Below, in pieces: positions 8,972 to 19,058 of a DNA stretch of 64,000 nucleotides (its first letter is position 1; each line of letters starts with the position of its first letter). The notes beneath the pieces are model-generated. The model was not told the DNA's origin and did not search any database. It worked only from the letters and a program-made list of their open reading frames with translations. The stretch lies in the NCBI GenBank assembly GCA_030824495.1, contig JAVBXP010000018.1, positions 1-64,000 of the forward strand, written 5' to 3'. Origin of the DNA: a bacterium (lineage in GTDB: Bacteria; Pseudomonadota; Alphaproteobacteria; Caulobacterales; Caulobacteraceae). The position numbers were made by a program, and so were the translations under genes.

Positions 8972-9159
8972 TAGCCGAGACAGCGCAAGAGCTCCGCTTG
9001 AGAGGGAAGGCTGCGCCTAATAGCGGCGAGAGCGGTGGGGGGCAATGTCTGCCTTTCCGCAGCGCAAAAACAGCAGGTACGCGCAAGATGGCGCCCCGTG
9101 GCGATGGGGCGCGTCGCATGGGGGCTGGCGCTATTTCATCAGCGGGAGGAAAAGGGGCC

Positions 9160-9909
9160 ATGTCCGTCGCTGCATCCTCCATCGACCCCGAAGAGGTCGA
9201 ACGTTTTTCCCGCATCGCCGCCGAATGGTGGGACCCTAAGGGCAAGTTCGCCCCGCTGCACAAGTTCAACCCGACTCGCCTGGCCTTCATCCGCGAGCAG
9301 GCCCAGGTCCGGTTCGGCCGCGACGCCAAGTCGCTGCGCCCGTTCGAGGGCTTGCGGTTGCTCGACATTGGATGCGGGGGCGGCCTGCTGTGCGAGCCGA
9401 TGACCCGGCTCGGTTTCCAGGTAACGGGCGTAGACGCCTCGGAACGCAACATCGGCACCGCCAGCACCCATGCGGCCGAGCAGGGGCTTTCCATCGACTA
9501 CCGCGCCTCAACGGCCGAGGACCTGCTGGCGGCCGGCGAGCAGCCTTTCGACGTGATCCTCAATATGGAGGTGATCGAGCACGTTGCCGATCCGGGCGAG
9601 TACCTGCGCAGCTGCGCGCGGCTGATGGCGCCGGGCGGCCTGATGATCGTGGCGACGCTCAATCGCACGCTCAAGGCCTTCGCCCTGGCCAAGGTCGGTG
9701 CGGAATATGTGCTGCGCTGGGTGCCCGCCGGCACCCATGACTGGACCAAGTTCCTGAAGCCCGAGGAGCTTCGCAGCTTCCTCGCCGCCGAACCCGTCGC
9801 CATGCAGGGGCCGTTCGGCGTCACCTATGACCCGCTGTCGAGGCGTTGGTCCAGGTCGCCGGACTGCGACATTAACTACATGATGACGGTCACCCGCGAC
9901 GCGGCGTAA
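9160..9909 (+). CDS. ubiG: ubiquinone biosynthesis O-methyltransferase UbiG
   Basis: A 249-residue SAM-dependent methyltransferase that carries out both O-methylations of the ubiquinone ring. It begins with the family signature [20 protein letters not shown] and NPTRL, has SAM motif [16 protein letters not shown] near residues 67-81, and NMEVIEHV as motif II. ATG 9160 follows a GGAGGAAAAGGGG ribosome site; the longer open frame upstream is low-complexity. It is divergent from lysC, a common arrangement in this order. Confidence 0.95.
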   Translation: MSVAASSIDPEEVERFSRIAAEWWDPKGKFAPLHKFNPTRLAFIREQAQVRFGRDAKSLRPFEGLRLLDIGCGGGLLCEPMTRLGFQVTGVDASERNIGTASTHAAEQGLSIDYRASTAEDLLAAGEQPFDVILNMEVIEHVADPGEYLRSCARLMAPGGLMIVATLNRTLKAFALAKVGAEYVLRWVPAGTHDWTKFLKPEELRSFLAAEPVAMQGPFGVTYDPLSRRWSRSPDCDINYMMTVTRDAA

Positions 9910-9934
9910 AGAGGCGGCCTACAGGGTGGTAACC

Positions 9935-10738
9935 ATGCCTTCGATACGCGTGTTGGGTCACGCTTTCCGTGCCTGGCGTCGCAATAAGAGGTGGGCCAAG
10001 CACGAGCCCGAGACCCCTTATCTCGCCGATTTGCTCGCCGGCTCGCCGATCTGCTTGCACGTCGGCGCCAGCGACGGTCGGCATGCCTATGTCGTCACCC
10101 AGGTCGCGCCGCGGGCGAAGATCCACGCCTTTGAGCCGTCGGCTTTCACCTTCGAAGTGCTGAAGGTCTGCCTTGCCTGGCACGGTATCGCCGGCCAGGT
10201 GAAGCTGATCCACGCCGCGGTTTCGGACACGACGGGGGAGCTGTTGCTGGTGACGCCGAAGAAGACCTCGGGCCGCATGGGCCGGGCCTTCGCCTATGTG
10301 GCCAGCGAGGCGCCGACAGGCCAGGTGCGGCCGGACCTGGAAGACAGCGGCGTCGAAATTCAGCCCACGCCGGTCGTCACCCTGGATGGCTATTGCGAAA
10401 GCGTCGGCCTGAAGCGGGTCGACTTCATCCGCATGGACATCGAAGGCGGCGAGCAGAAAGCCCTGAAGGGCGCGGTCCGAATGATCGACCGCGACCGGCC
10501 CCACATTCAGATCGAGATCCATCCGGTGATGCTGGAAAGCCGCTTTGGCGGCACGGCCGAGGGCGTGCTCGATTTCTTCATGTCGCGCGGCTACCGGATG
10601 TTCTCGCTGAACGCCGACCGCCTGGAAGAGCGCTCGACCATCGACAACGACCTTCCCTGGAAAGACTACTTCTTCGTCCACCCCAGCCGCGCGCCGGAAC
10701 TCCCAGACGGCGTCTTCAAGGCCCGCATGGCGGCCTAG
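9935..10738 (+). CDS. FkbM family methyltransferase
   Basis: About 267 residues. An FkbM-type SAM methyltransferase domain spans residues 40-240: CLHVGASDGRHAYVV (SAM loop), IHAFEPSAFTFEVL (the FEP motif), TLDGYCESVGLKRVDFIRMD and IEGGEQKALKGA (the D-x-EG-x-E motif). Members usually O-methylate sugars, lipids or secondary metabolites; the substrate here is unknown. ATG 9935 lies behind AGGGTGG; a GTG at 9926 is less likely. It follows ubiG after 25 bases on the same strand and may be cotranscribed with it. Confidence 0.85.
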   Translation: MPSIRVLGHAFRAWRRNKRWAKHEPETPYLADLLAGSPICLHVGASDGRHAYVVTQVAPRAKIHAFEPSAFTFEVLKVCLAWHGIAGQVKLIHAAVSDTTGELLLVTPKKTSGRMGRAFAYVASEAPTGQVRPDLEDSGVEIQPTPVVTLDGYCESVGLKRVDFIRMDIEGGEQKALKGAVRMIDRDRPHIQIEIHPVMLESRFGGTAEGVLDFFMSRGYRMFSLNADRLEERSTIDNDLPWKDYFFVHPSRAPELPDGVFKARMAA

Positions 10739-10811
10739 CCAGGGTCAGCCCTAGCGTCCGCGCTGGGCGCGTCCTACCCTCATCTGAACAATGATAAGGG
10801 AGGAGCCCGCG

Positions 10812-12410
<1,599 letters not shown>

Positions 12411-12436
12411 ATGGCCACTTCAGCCTGAAACAGGCG

Positions 12437-12454
12437 GCCCGGTGCGAACCGGGC
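12437..12454. terminator. hairpin after acyl-CoA ligase gene
   Basis: GCCCGGT (12437-12443), loop GCGA, ACCGGGC (12448-12454): a perfect 7-base stem 27 bases after the stop codon. It lacks a T-run, so it is a weak terminator or an mRNA 3-prime stabilising stem. Confidence 0.4.
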
Positions 12455-12540
12455 TCGTCCTCCCGCGTTCATTCACCACGTCAGGATTCTGAAGTGGAGC
12501 TTGGACTTTGCCGCATAGAAGACCCAAGGGCGTGCTGTCC

Positions 12541-13434
12541 ATGGGATGGGCGTGTCTCGCATCGGCCGCGGCCGGCCGGACCGAGCATGTCGCCACCTCA
12601 GACGACTATCCCGACGACGTCGTGCGCCGCGTACATTTCGAGGCCGGAGGCGGCCTGGGCTGGAAGCTCTCGGCGATTGCGACCCCGCGAACCAAGGCCG
12701 CGCCCTGGAAGATCGTCGTGGTCACTGGCGCGCCGTCATGGGCGGAGTATTGGGCGCCTGCCTTGGCGGCCTTGCCCCAGGACCGCGAGATGATCGTAGT
12801 CGATCGGCCAGGCTACGCCGGTTCTGAGCCGATCGAATATGTGGGCGACATCGCCGTTCAGGCGCGGGCGCTCGCGCCGCTGCTCGACGCAAAGCCTGGC
12901 CAGAAGGTGCTGCTGGTCGGGCAATCCTATGGTGCAGCGATCGCCTCGTTGATGGCGGCCGACAACCCGCGCAAGGTCGCGGGTCTGGTGCTGTTGTCGG
13001 GCTATTTCGGCGAGTCCGGCCCCACGGCGCGTTGGTTGCTCGATGTGGGATCCAGGCTTCTGAAGGTTATCCCGCGCGATCTGCGCCATGCTGTGATCGA
13101 GGTTTCCAATCAGCCTGGGCAATTGGATGGTTTCCGCGCCGCCTTGGCGAAGTTGAAAGCGCCGGTCCACGTCATCCACGGCGACAAGGACGACTTCGCG
13201 CCGATCGAGATCGCCGAGCGCCTGGTCGGTGAGACGCGGACCAGACGCCCGATGCGCTTCGAGCGGGTTACCGGCGCCAACCATTTCCTAAACGACGGTC
13301 CCGTCGAACCGCTGCTGGCGGCGCTGGAAGGCTGCATTCCGGTTCAACGCCCCTTCCTCCATTTCCGGCTCCCGCCCTTACCGAGCCTGGGGTTTTTCAA
13401 GCCCAAGGAGCCTCATGGCGCAGCTCACGCTTAG
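12541..13434 (+). CDS. alpha/beta hydrolase
   Basis: About 297 residues from ATG 12541 (a TTG at 12508 is also in frame). The alpha/beta-hydrolase core is clear: VVVTGAPSWAEYWAPALAAL carries the oxyanion strand, MIVVDRPGYAGSEP precedes the nucleophile elbow LVGQSYGAAIASL (Ser in GQSYG), HVIHGDKDDFAPIEIAERLV carries the likely acid Asp, and GANHFLNDGPVEPL the catalytic His. The substrate is unknown; esterase or lipase activity is possible. It follows the acyl-CoA ligase on the same strand, but the hairpin between them suggests separate expression. Confidence 0.82.
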   Translation: MGWACLASAAAGRTEHVATSDDYPDDVVRRVHFEAGGGLGWKLSAIATPRTKAAPWKIVVVTGAPSWAEYWAPALAALPQDREMIVVDRPGYAGSEPIEYVGDIAVQARALAPLLDAKPGQKVLLVGQSYGAAIASLMAADNPRKVAGLVLLSGYFGESGPTARWLLDVGSRLLKVIPRDLRHAVIEVSNQPGQLDGFRAALAKLKAPVHVIHGDKDDFAPIEIAERLVGETRTRRPMRFERVTGANHFLNDGPVEPLLAALEGCIPVQRPFLHFRLPPLPSLGFFKPKEPHGAAHA

Positions 13435-13544
13435 GGCGCGCAGCAGGCTTGGCCGCAATCACGATTGGCGTTCGGCGTGGAACCTCACCAATCCGTGAAG
13501 GGTTCTGTCGCTTGCTGGGCGGGTGAAGGACGGAGACGATCAAG

Positions 13545-13949
13545 ATGATCATGAAGCTTCTTCTGGCCACGGCCGCCGCCGCTGCATTCGCCCTGCCGGC
13601 CACAGCGCAAGAGTTGGGCACGTCAGGCGCCGCAGCGACCGAACCGGGCGCTTCTATGTATGAACCTTCGACCTCGATGGCGGCTCCGGCCAAGGCCGCC
13701 AGGACCGGCCTCGCCGCCGATACCGCGGCGCGCGTGGCCGATGCGGATCTCGCCATTGGCGGTACGGTGAAAGACTCCGCAGGCATGGATATCGGCAAGA
13801 TATCGAAGATCGGAAAGTCGGGCGGCCAGACGATCGTAACTCTGTCGTCCAACGGCAAGACCGCCCAGGTGCCAGCCTCTAGCCTGATGAAGTCTGGCGG
13901 GGCGCTGGTCTCATCGGAGAGCAAGGCCCAGGTGTGGTCGCCGAAGTAG
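13545..13949 (+). CDS. small exported protein, PRC-barrel-like
   Basis: A 134-residue protein with a signal peptide (MIMKLLLATAAAAAFALPATAQ) and an Ala/Ser/Thr-rich linker. The C-terminal 60 residues (GGTVKDSAGMDIGKISKIGK and following) look like a short PRC-barrel or SH3-like beta domain. It is probably periplasmic; no function can be assigned. The ATG follows GGAG by 9 bases. A strong terminator closes it, so it is likely a single-gene unit, the pattern of abundant small envelope proteins in this order. Confidence 0.75.
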   Translation: MIMKLLLATAAAAAFALPATAQELGTSGAAATEPGASMYEPSTSMAAPAKAARTGLAADTAARVADADLAIGGTVKDSAGMDIGKISKIGKSGGQTIVTLSSNGKTAQVPASSLMKSGGALVSSESKAQVWSPK

Positions 13950-13972
13950 GCGCCGCCGCAACCTTGTCGATG

Positions 13973-14010
13973 CAACGGCCCCTGCGGTGACGCCGGGGCC
14001 GTTGTTTTTT
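13973..14010 (+). terminator. rho-independent terminator
   Basis: CAACGGCCCC (13973-13982) pairs with GGGGCCGTTG (13995-14004), a perfect 10-base stem followed by TTTTTT (14005-14010). It ends the small exported protein transcript. Confidence 0.9.
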
Positions 14011-14150
14011 GAGCCCTTCAGGCCCAACGGGAAAAACCCGCTTGGCCCGCGCCACCTGAACAGCGATAAGGTTCGGAAGACGAAAGCCGCGGACATACCG
14101 CGACTTCGATAATTCCGCCCCGAGTGGGCGCTGTTTGGGGAGTTCGCAAT

Positions 14151-15233
14151 ATGAAGGCAGCCGTCCTGCGCCAAGTGGGCACGCCGCTTCAAATCGAAGA
14201 CGTGCAGATTAATAAGCCGGGCCCGCACGAGGTGCTGATCCGCACCAAGGCCGCCGGCCTCTGCCATTCTGACCTGCATTTCATCGAAGGCTCCTATCCG
14301 CACCCGCTGCCCGCGGTGCTCGGTCACGAAAGCGCGGGCGTCGTCGAAGCTGTCGGCTCCGAGGTCCGCACGGTGAAGGTGGGCGACCACGTCATCACCT
14401 GTCTCTCGGCCTATTGCGGCCATTGCGAATCCTGCCTGACCGGCCACCTGTCGCTCTGCGTGTCGCCCGACACCAAGCGCGACGCCAAGGATGAGCCGCG
14501 CCTGATGCAAAACGGCGCTGGCCTGCCCCAATTCCTCAACCTGTCGTCCTTCGCCGAACAGATGCTGATCCACGAGCATGCCTGCGTAGCGATCCGCAAG
14601 GACATGCCGCTCGACCGCGCCGCCTTGATCGGCTGCTCGGTGATGACCGGCGTCGGCGCGGCGATCCACACCTCGAGCGTGCGTCCCGGCGAGACCGTGG
14701 CCGTCATCGGCTGCGGCGGCGTCGGCCTAGCGGCGATCAATGGCGCGGCGATCGCCGGCGCGGGTCGGATCATCGCGATCGACATGGTCGCCTCTAAGGG
14801 CAACCTGGCCCATCAGTTCGGCGCCACCGACTTCATCGACGCTTCGCAGACCGACGCGGTCAAGGAAGTGATTGAGATGACCAAGGGCGGGGTTCACCAC
14901 TCCTTCGAAGCTATCGGCCTGGCCAAGACCGCCGAGCAGGCGTTCGGCATGCTGCGTCGTGGCGGCACCGCCAACGTCATCGGCATGATCCCGATCGGTC
15001 AGATGATCAGCTTGCCGGGCTTCGCCCTGCTGGGCGAGAAGCGCATCCAAGGTTCGATGATGGGCTCCAACCGCTTCCCGGTCGACATGCCGCGCCTCGT
15101 CGACATGTATATGAACGGCAAGCTGAAACTCGATGAGATGATCTCGCAGCGTATCCGCCTTGATCAGGTTAACGAAGGTTTCGCCGAGATGAAGAAGGGC
15201 GAATTGGCCCGTTCGGTCATCGTCTTCGACTGA
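14151..15233 (+). CDS. zinc-dependent alcohol dehydrogenase
   Basis: A 360-residue medium-chain dehydrogenase/reductase. Catalytic zinc ligands are in AGLCHSDLHF and LGHESAGVV; the structural zinc site has four cysteines in CGHCESCLTGHLSLC; the NAD-binding loop is VIGCGGVGLAAINGAA. It resembles the NAD-dependent MDR group close to class III enzymes (with the TKRDAKDEPRLMQNG insert), so it oxidises an alcohol or reduces an aldehyde; the substrate is unknown. ATG 14151 follows GGGGAG; an upstream ATG at 14124 is not supported. A single gene between two strong terminators. Confidence 0.9.
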   Translation: MKAAVLRQVGTPLQIEDVQINKPGPHEVLIRTKAAGLCHSDLHFIEGSYPHPLPAVLGHESAGVVEAVGSEVRTVKVGDHVITCLSAYCGHCESCLTGHLSLCVSPDTKRDAKDEPRLMQNGAGLPQFLNLSSFAEQMLIHEHACVAIRKDMPLDRAALIGCSVMTGVGAAIHTSSVRPGETVAVIGCGGVGLAAINGAAIAGAGRIIAIDMVASKGNLAHQFGATDFIDASQTDAVKEVIEMTKGGVHHSFEAIGLAKTAEQAFGMLRRGGTANVIGMIPIGQMISLPGFALLGEKRIQGSMMGSNRFPVDMPRLVDMYMNGKLKLDEMISQRIRLDQVNEGFAEMKKGELARSVIVFD

Positions 15234-15253
15234 TTGCATCACTGAAAACGCAG

Positions 15254-15285
15254 AATAGGCCCTTCCATCCGGGAGGGCCTATTTT
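15254..15285 (+). terminator. rho-independent terminator
   Basis: AATAGGCCCT (15254-15263) pairs with AGGGCCTATT (15274-15283) with a 10-base loop, and the run of T continues to 15285. It ends the alcohol dehydrogenase transcript. Confidence 0.85.
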
Positions 15286-15410
15286 GTGCGTGGAAGCTTA
15301 GAGCGCCCACGATGTAGATTAACCAAATAAAAATCTGAGTAACCGGGAAACCGGTAGCTTTCTGGCGGGTTTGGCTTTGCGGTGTGGGGCGTTCTTGCGG
15401 GGAGCGATTG

Positions 15411-15587
15411 ATGTCGCACGACGAGAACGAGGAGGTTCGGCTGATCGCCGCCCTCTGGCTGGAACGGTTCGGAGAGCCGCCGGCGATGCTGACGGATGCG
15501 GACCTGATGTGGCGGGTGCTGCGCAGTATGTCGGAGGGCGCAGGCGCCGAGCCTCGGCCCGCGACCGGCAGATTCAACTATTTGTAA
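15411..15587 (+). CDS. small hypothetical protein (58 aa)
   Basis: Starts at ATG 15411 behind GGGGAGCG: MSHDENEEVRLIAALWLERF and on to GRFNYL. Acidic, alpha-helical, no signal peptide. It recalls short uncharacterised cytosolic proteins, but I recognise no family. The ribosome site and helical pattern support it being real; the function is unknown. Confidence 0.5.
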   Translation: MSHDENEEVRLIAALWLERFGEPPAMLTDADLMWRVLRSMSEGAGAEPRPATGRFNYL

Positions 15588-15667
15588 GGCGCTCGCCGTG
15601 AGGGCGTGAGGCAGTCGGCTCAAGGTGACTCCTAGGCGGACTTCTCCGCCGTCACGGAGTAATTCCA

Positions 15668-15871
15668 ATGAAGCTAGCCCTTATCGCCGCCGGAACCCTG
15701 GCGGCCTCCGCGCTGGTCGCTGGCGGCGCCTTCGCCCAGGCCCCATCGACTGCGTCGACCGCCCCCACCGCGGCCCACAGCGCCTCGACGACGAGCCATT
15801 CGGCCAAGAGGAAGCATCATCATCACAGCAAAGCGACGGCCGCCCCCGCCGCCGCCACGAACGCGAAGTAG
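15668..15871 (+). CDS. small exported His-rich protein (67 aa)
   Basis: A clear signal peptide (MKLALIAAGTLAASALVAGG, AFAQA cleavage region) is followed by about 40 residues of Ala/Ser/Thr with a KRKHHHHSK cluster. The four consecutive histidines and basic residues suggest metal or polyanion binding in the periplasm, but this is only composition. The family is unknown. It sits directly before another small exported gene on the same strand. Confidence 0.6.
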   Translation: MKLALIAAGTLAASALVAGGAFAQAPSTASTAPTAAHSASTTSHSAKRKHHHHSKATAAPAAATNAK

Positions 15872-15916
15872 TTCGGCGCGCGAAGCTGCCCAGGTCTCCC
15901 CGATCGGAGAACGATC

Positions 15917-16138
15917 ATGTCCAACAAGCTGTCTCTAGTCGCAGCCCTGGCGCTCGCAGCCGGCATCCTCGGCCCTGGCGCCGCCTCGGCGGCGTCCTGC
16001 CGTGACGCGCAGGGGCACTTCACGAAGTGCGCTGCCGCCGCCCCCGCTCAGCAGTGCCACGACGCCAAAGGCAAGTTTGTGAAGTGTAGCGCCAGCAAGA
16101 GCGCCCCCGCCGTCACGGCCATGTCCACCAAGAAGTAG
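15917..16138 (+). CDS. small exported protein with twin C-x-DA-x-G-x-F-x-KC motifs
   Basis: A 73-residue protein with a signal peptide (cleavage after about residue 25, GAASAAS). The mature part contains two copies of an 11-residue loop, CRDAQGHFTKC and CHDAKGKFVKC, each with two cysteines 10 apart. Each loop could form a disulfide in the periplasm or bind metal. No known family is recognised with confidence. It lies 45 bases after the His-rich exported protein and may be cotranscribed with it. Confidence 0.65.
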   Translation: MSNKLSLVAALALAAGILGPGAASAASCRDAQGHFTKCAAAAPAQQCHDAKGKFVKCSASKSAPAVTAMSTKK

Positions 16139-16184
16139 GAGGATCTGCCTGCCTGGCGTGGTCCCCCCGCGCCAGGCGAAGGTC

Positions 16185-17414
16185 CTACTGGACGAAGAAG
16201 CCCAGCAGGGCGGGGCGCAGATAGTCTTCCATCAGCCCGTCGGTCGACCCCGGATTGTTGCGCGGATCGAGCGGCAGCGAAGCATTGAACACCACCATCA
16301 CCGCATGAGCCGCCAGCAGCGGATCGACCGGCCGGATCGAGCCGTCGGCGATGCCGTCCGAGATCATGCCCGCGAAGGAGTGTGTGATCTGGTGGAAGCG
16401 CGACAGCATCTGGCGCCGCATCGCAAGCGGAACGGCCGCCAGGGCGTGATGGCGCAGCATCCGGCCGCTTTCGCCCGAGGCCTGATGCATGCCCAACGAC
16501 GCTGTCGTCAGCCATAGCCGCGCCCAGCCAGGTTCGATATCCGCCGTCCCGCGCTTGGCCTGGTCAATGATGTCGAACGAGCGGGTGAAGCAGGCGACCG
16601 CCAGCTCATCCTTGTCGGCGTTGTGGTGGTAGAATGAACCCTTGGTGACCTTCAGCTCGGCCGAGATCTTGTCGACCGATGCGCCGCGATATCCCTCGCG
16701 GTTGATCAGCTTGGTGGCGGCGACCAGGAAGCGATCGCGCGTCACTTCATCGTTCAGCGCGTCCGGCGAGCCCAACGGCAGCAGCGGCAGATCGGGCCAG
16801 GCCTGGCCCTTGGCGGCCAAGCCCCCGGTCATCACGTCGGCGACGCGGGCGGCGACGCGCGTGTAGTCGTCGGGCTCATAGGCGCCGATCCAGGTGTCTG
16901 ACCAGGTGAGCTGGTTGACCACCAGGCGGGCTAGCGCCTGGCGGCGTGGCGGGGTCATCCAGGGCATGTCCGGCGATTTGAACAGCCGGGCGATCCGCAC
17001 ATACAGCGAGTTGAACGCTTCGATCAGCGCCTTCGATTGGTCGCCCTCGACCAGGTAGATCTCACTGAAGGGCGCCAGCGGGATATCACCCTCAGCGGTG
17101 ATCCGGCGGCGGGCCTCGAAATAGGCGGCGACGAAAATGCGCAGCCGGTTCGGCGGGGAGGGTTCAGCCTCGGCCTGGGTCAGCATCTCGCCAAACCGCC
17201 CCATGGTGTCATGCAGGACGGCGGCGGCGAGGTCTTCCTTGCGCTTGAAGTAGTAGGTGAGACTGACCGGATGCAGGTCCATCCGCTTGGCCACTGCGGC
17301 CAAGGTGAAGCCGCTCATCCCCTGGGCGGCGAAGACCTTGATCGCCGCGGCCATGATCGCATCGCGCTTTGCAGCGTAGCGTGCGCGGGGCTTTGGGTGG
17401 ACGGCAGCGGTCAA
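16185..17414 (-). CDS. double TetR regulator (two TetR units in one chain)
   Basis: A 409-residue protein made of two complete TetR-family units. The first HTH is at residues 15-65 (IMAAAIKVFAAQGMSGFTLA, AAVAKRMDLHPVSLTYYFKRKEDL); the second at about 215-270 (FLVAATKLINREGYRGASVD, KISAELKVTKGSFYHHNADKDEL). Each is followed by its own helical domain. Ordinary TetR proteins are about 200 residues and work as dimers, so this chain may act as an intramolecular pseudo-dimer or bind two half-sites. The frame is continuous and uses the same codon style as its neighbours. Target unknown. Confidence 0.85.
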   Translation of the reverse strand: MTAAVHPKPRARYAAKRDAIMAAAIKVFAAQGMSGFTLAAVAKRMDLHPVSLTYYFKRKEDLAAAVLHDTMGRFGEMLTQAEAEPSPPNRLRIFVAAYFEARRRITAEGDIPLAPFSEIYLVEGDQSKALIEAFNSLYVRIARLFKSPDMPWMTPPRRQALARLVVNQLTWSDTWIGAYEPDDYTRVAARVADVMTGGLAAKGQAWPDLPLLPLGSPDALNDEVTRDRFLVAATKLINREGYRGASVDKISAELKVTKGSFYHHNADKDELAVACFTRSFDIIDQAKRGTADIEPGWARLWLTTASLGMHQASGESGRMLRHHALAAVPLAMRRQMLSRFHQITHSFAGMISDGIADGSIRPVDPLLAAHAVMVVFNASLPLDPRNNPGSTDGLMEDYLRPALLGFFVQ

Positions 17415-17477
17415 ATCAACTCTCCGCGCGAAGCAGGTTCAGACGAAACACTAGTCCGCATGCGCCGTCGTTGGAAG

Positions 17478-18842
17478 CTAGCGGCGGATCGCCGTGGTCT
17501 TGCCGTCCTGAGGCGCGGCGGCGGCCAATTGACGGGCCTCGGCTTGGTCGGTCTGGCCGCTGATCATGCGATCGATGCGGGCCTTCTGGGCGCGGAAGGC
17601 GGCAAGTTCGCCGCCGGCCAGGACCGTGCCTTGCGGAACCTTGGCGCCGACCGGATTGACCCGCTTGCCGTGCTGCCAGATCTCGTAGTGCAGGTGAGGG
17701 CCGGTCGAAGCGCCGGTCGAGCCGACATAGGCGATCACTTGGCCTTGGCTGATGCGCTGGCCGGCGCGCACGCCCTTGCCGAAGCGCGAAAGGTGGGCGT
17801 AGCCGGTCTCGAAACCGCCGGCGTGGCGAATACGGACCCAGTTGCCATAGCCGCCCCAGCGACGCGCCTCGACGACGACGCCGTCACCAGCGGCGAACAC
17901 CGGGGTTCCCGAGCCCGCGCCGAAGTCGATGCCTTGGTGCATGCGGTTGAAGCCGAGGATCGGGTGGCGACGCATGCCGAAACGGCTGGTCATCCGGGCG
18001 TTGTCGACCGGGGTGCGCAGCAGGAAGCCTTTGATATTCTTACCGGTCTCGTCGAAGTACTGGACGTCGCCGTTCGCGCGCTCGAAGCGGTAGAACTGGA
18101 TGCCCTTGATCGAGGCGTATTCCAGGGCTCCGGTCGCGATGGTCTTGCCGCTCTCGGTGATCTTGCGGTCGAAGACCATGGTGAACTCGTCGCCCGGCTT
18201 CAGGTCGCGGTCAAAGTCCACCTTGTGGGAGAACAGCTTGACCATGCTGCCGACCATTGAGGAGTTCGCGCCTAGGCGGGCGGCGCTCTCGTGCAGGGAG
18301 CCGGAGATCTCGCCGCGGGCGATGGTCTGTTCGTCGCGGATTTTCTCTTCCATCTCGCGCAGGCGCATCGCGCCGTCAAAGGTGCGCGAGAGGGTGATGG
18401 AGTTTGCGGGGCCGGTGCGCATCGACAGGCCGATCAGCCGGGCCTGACCACGCTCGGTGCGCGGCTGGGCGATCGCGGCGTCAAAGGCCATGCCGGCCTT
18501 GATGTGGACCGTGTCCATCGCCGCGGCCAGGGTTTCGACCGCCTTGCGGGCTTCGTCGCGCGGGACGCCGGCGCGCTCGACGGCCGATTCAAGCGTCTCG
18601 CCGGGGCGGACCTTGACCGGGACGTTCTCTGGCCGTGCGAAGCCGGGCTGGGCTTCGGCTTGGGCGAAGGCGGTATGTTGGAGCGCCGCGATAGCGGCAG
18701 GGTCTAGGGGCGGTTTGATGGGCGCGGCGGGAGCGCCGGTGGTGATTTTCCAGCCTACGGCCAGTGCGGCGATACCGGCGACGCCGAGCAGCAGGCCCGG
18801 AGTAAGCCGAAGTGTCGGGCGTCGTGGATCAAACTCTTGCAT
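17478..18842 (-). CDS. M23 family metallopeptidase (LytM domain)
   Basis: A 454-residue protein with an N-terminal membrane anchor (LRLTPGLLLGVAGIAALAVG), an OapA/LysM-like region (VKVRPGETLESAVERAGVP), a middle beta region, and a C-terminal LytM domain with zinc motifs MHQGIDFGAG (H-x3-D) and PHLHYEIW (H-x-H). It is expected to cut peptidoglycan cross-links, as MepM/YebA-type endopeptidases do, at the inner-membrane face of the periplasm. ATG 18842 follows GGGGG; an upstream ATG at 18884 is in frame but adds no conserved sequence. Confidence 0.88.
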   Translation of the reverse strand: MQEFDPRRPTLRLTPGLLLGVAGIAALAVGWKITTGAPAAPIKPPLDPAAIAALQHTAFAQAEAQPGFARPENVPVKVRPGETLESAVERAGVPRDEARKAVETLAAAMDTVHIKAGMAFDAAIAQPRTERGQARLIGLSMRTGPANSITLSRTFDGAMRLREMEEKIRDEQTIARGEISGSLHESAARLGANSSMVGSMVKLFSHKVDFDRDLKPGDEFTMVFDRKITESGKTIATGALEYASIKGIQFYRFERANGDVQYFDETGKNIKGFLLRTPVDNARMTSRFGMRRHPILGFNRMHQGIDFGAGSGTPVFAAGDGVVVEARRWGGYGNWVRIRHAGGFETGYAHLSRFGKGVRAGQRISQGQVIAYVGSTGASTGPHLHYEIWQHGKRVNPVGAKVPQGTVLAGGELAAFRAQKARIDRMISGQTDQAEARQLAAAAPQDGKTTAIRR

Positions 18843-19058
18843 CGTGCCCCCGTACTCGCGATGCCCATGGCCAAGCTTAGGCAAGCCTACCCATGATCTA
18901 AGCGCATCGAAAACTGGTTAACTGCCCCAGCCCAGCAACGAATTGGCGGGCCTGACTCTCAAGCGGTTTGGTTAATGGAAGGTAAGTCTTTTCTGTGACA
19001 CCGGCCGGGGGTCGCTCGCGACGAGATATGCCGACGCGAAGACTCGAACGGTGTCGCT

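Noticed and set aside
16185..17414. Possible frameshift joining two separate TetR genes
   Set aside because: The frame is continuous and the linker between units has no sign of a broken start or stop; a true fusion is the simpler reading.
17037..18260. 407-codon plus-strand frame opposite the double-TetR and M23 genes
   Set aside because: It spans two real genes on the other strand and has the composition of an antisense frame; no ribosome site.
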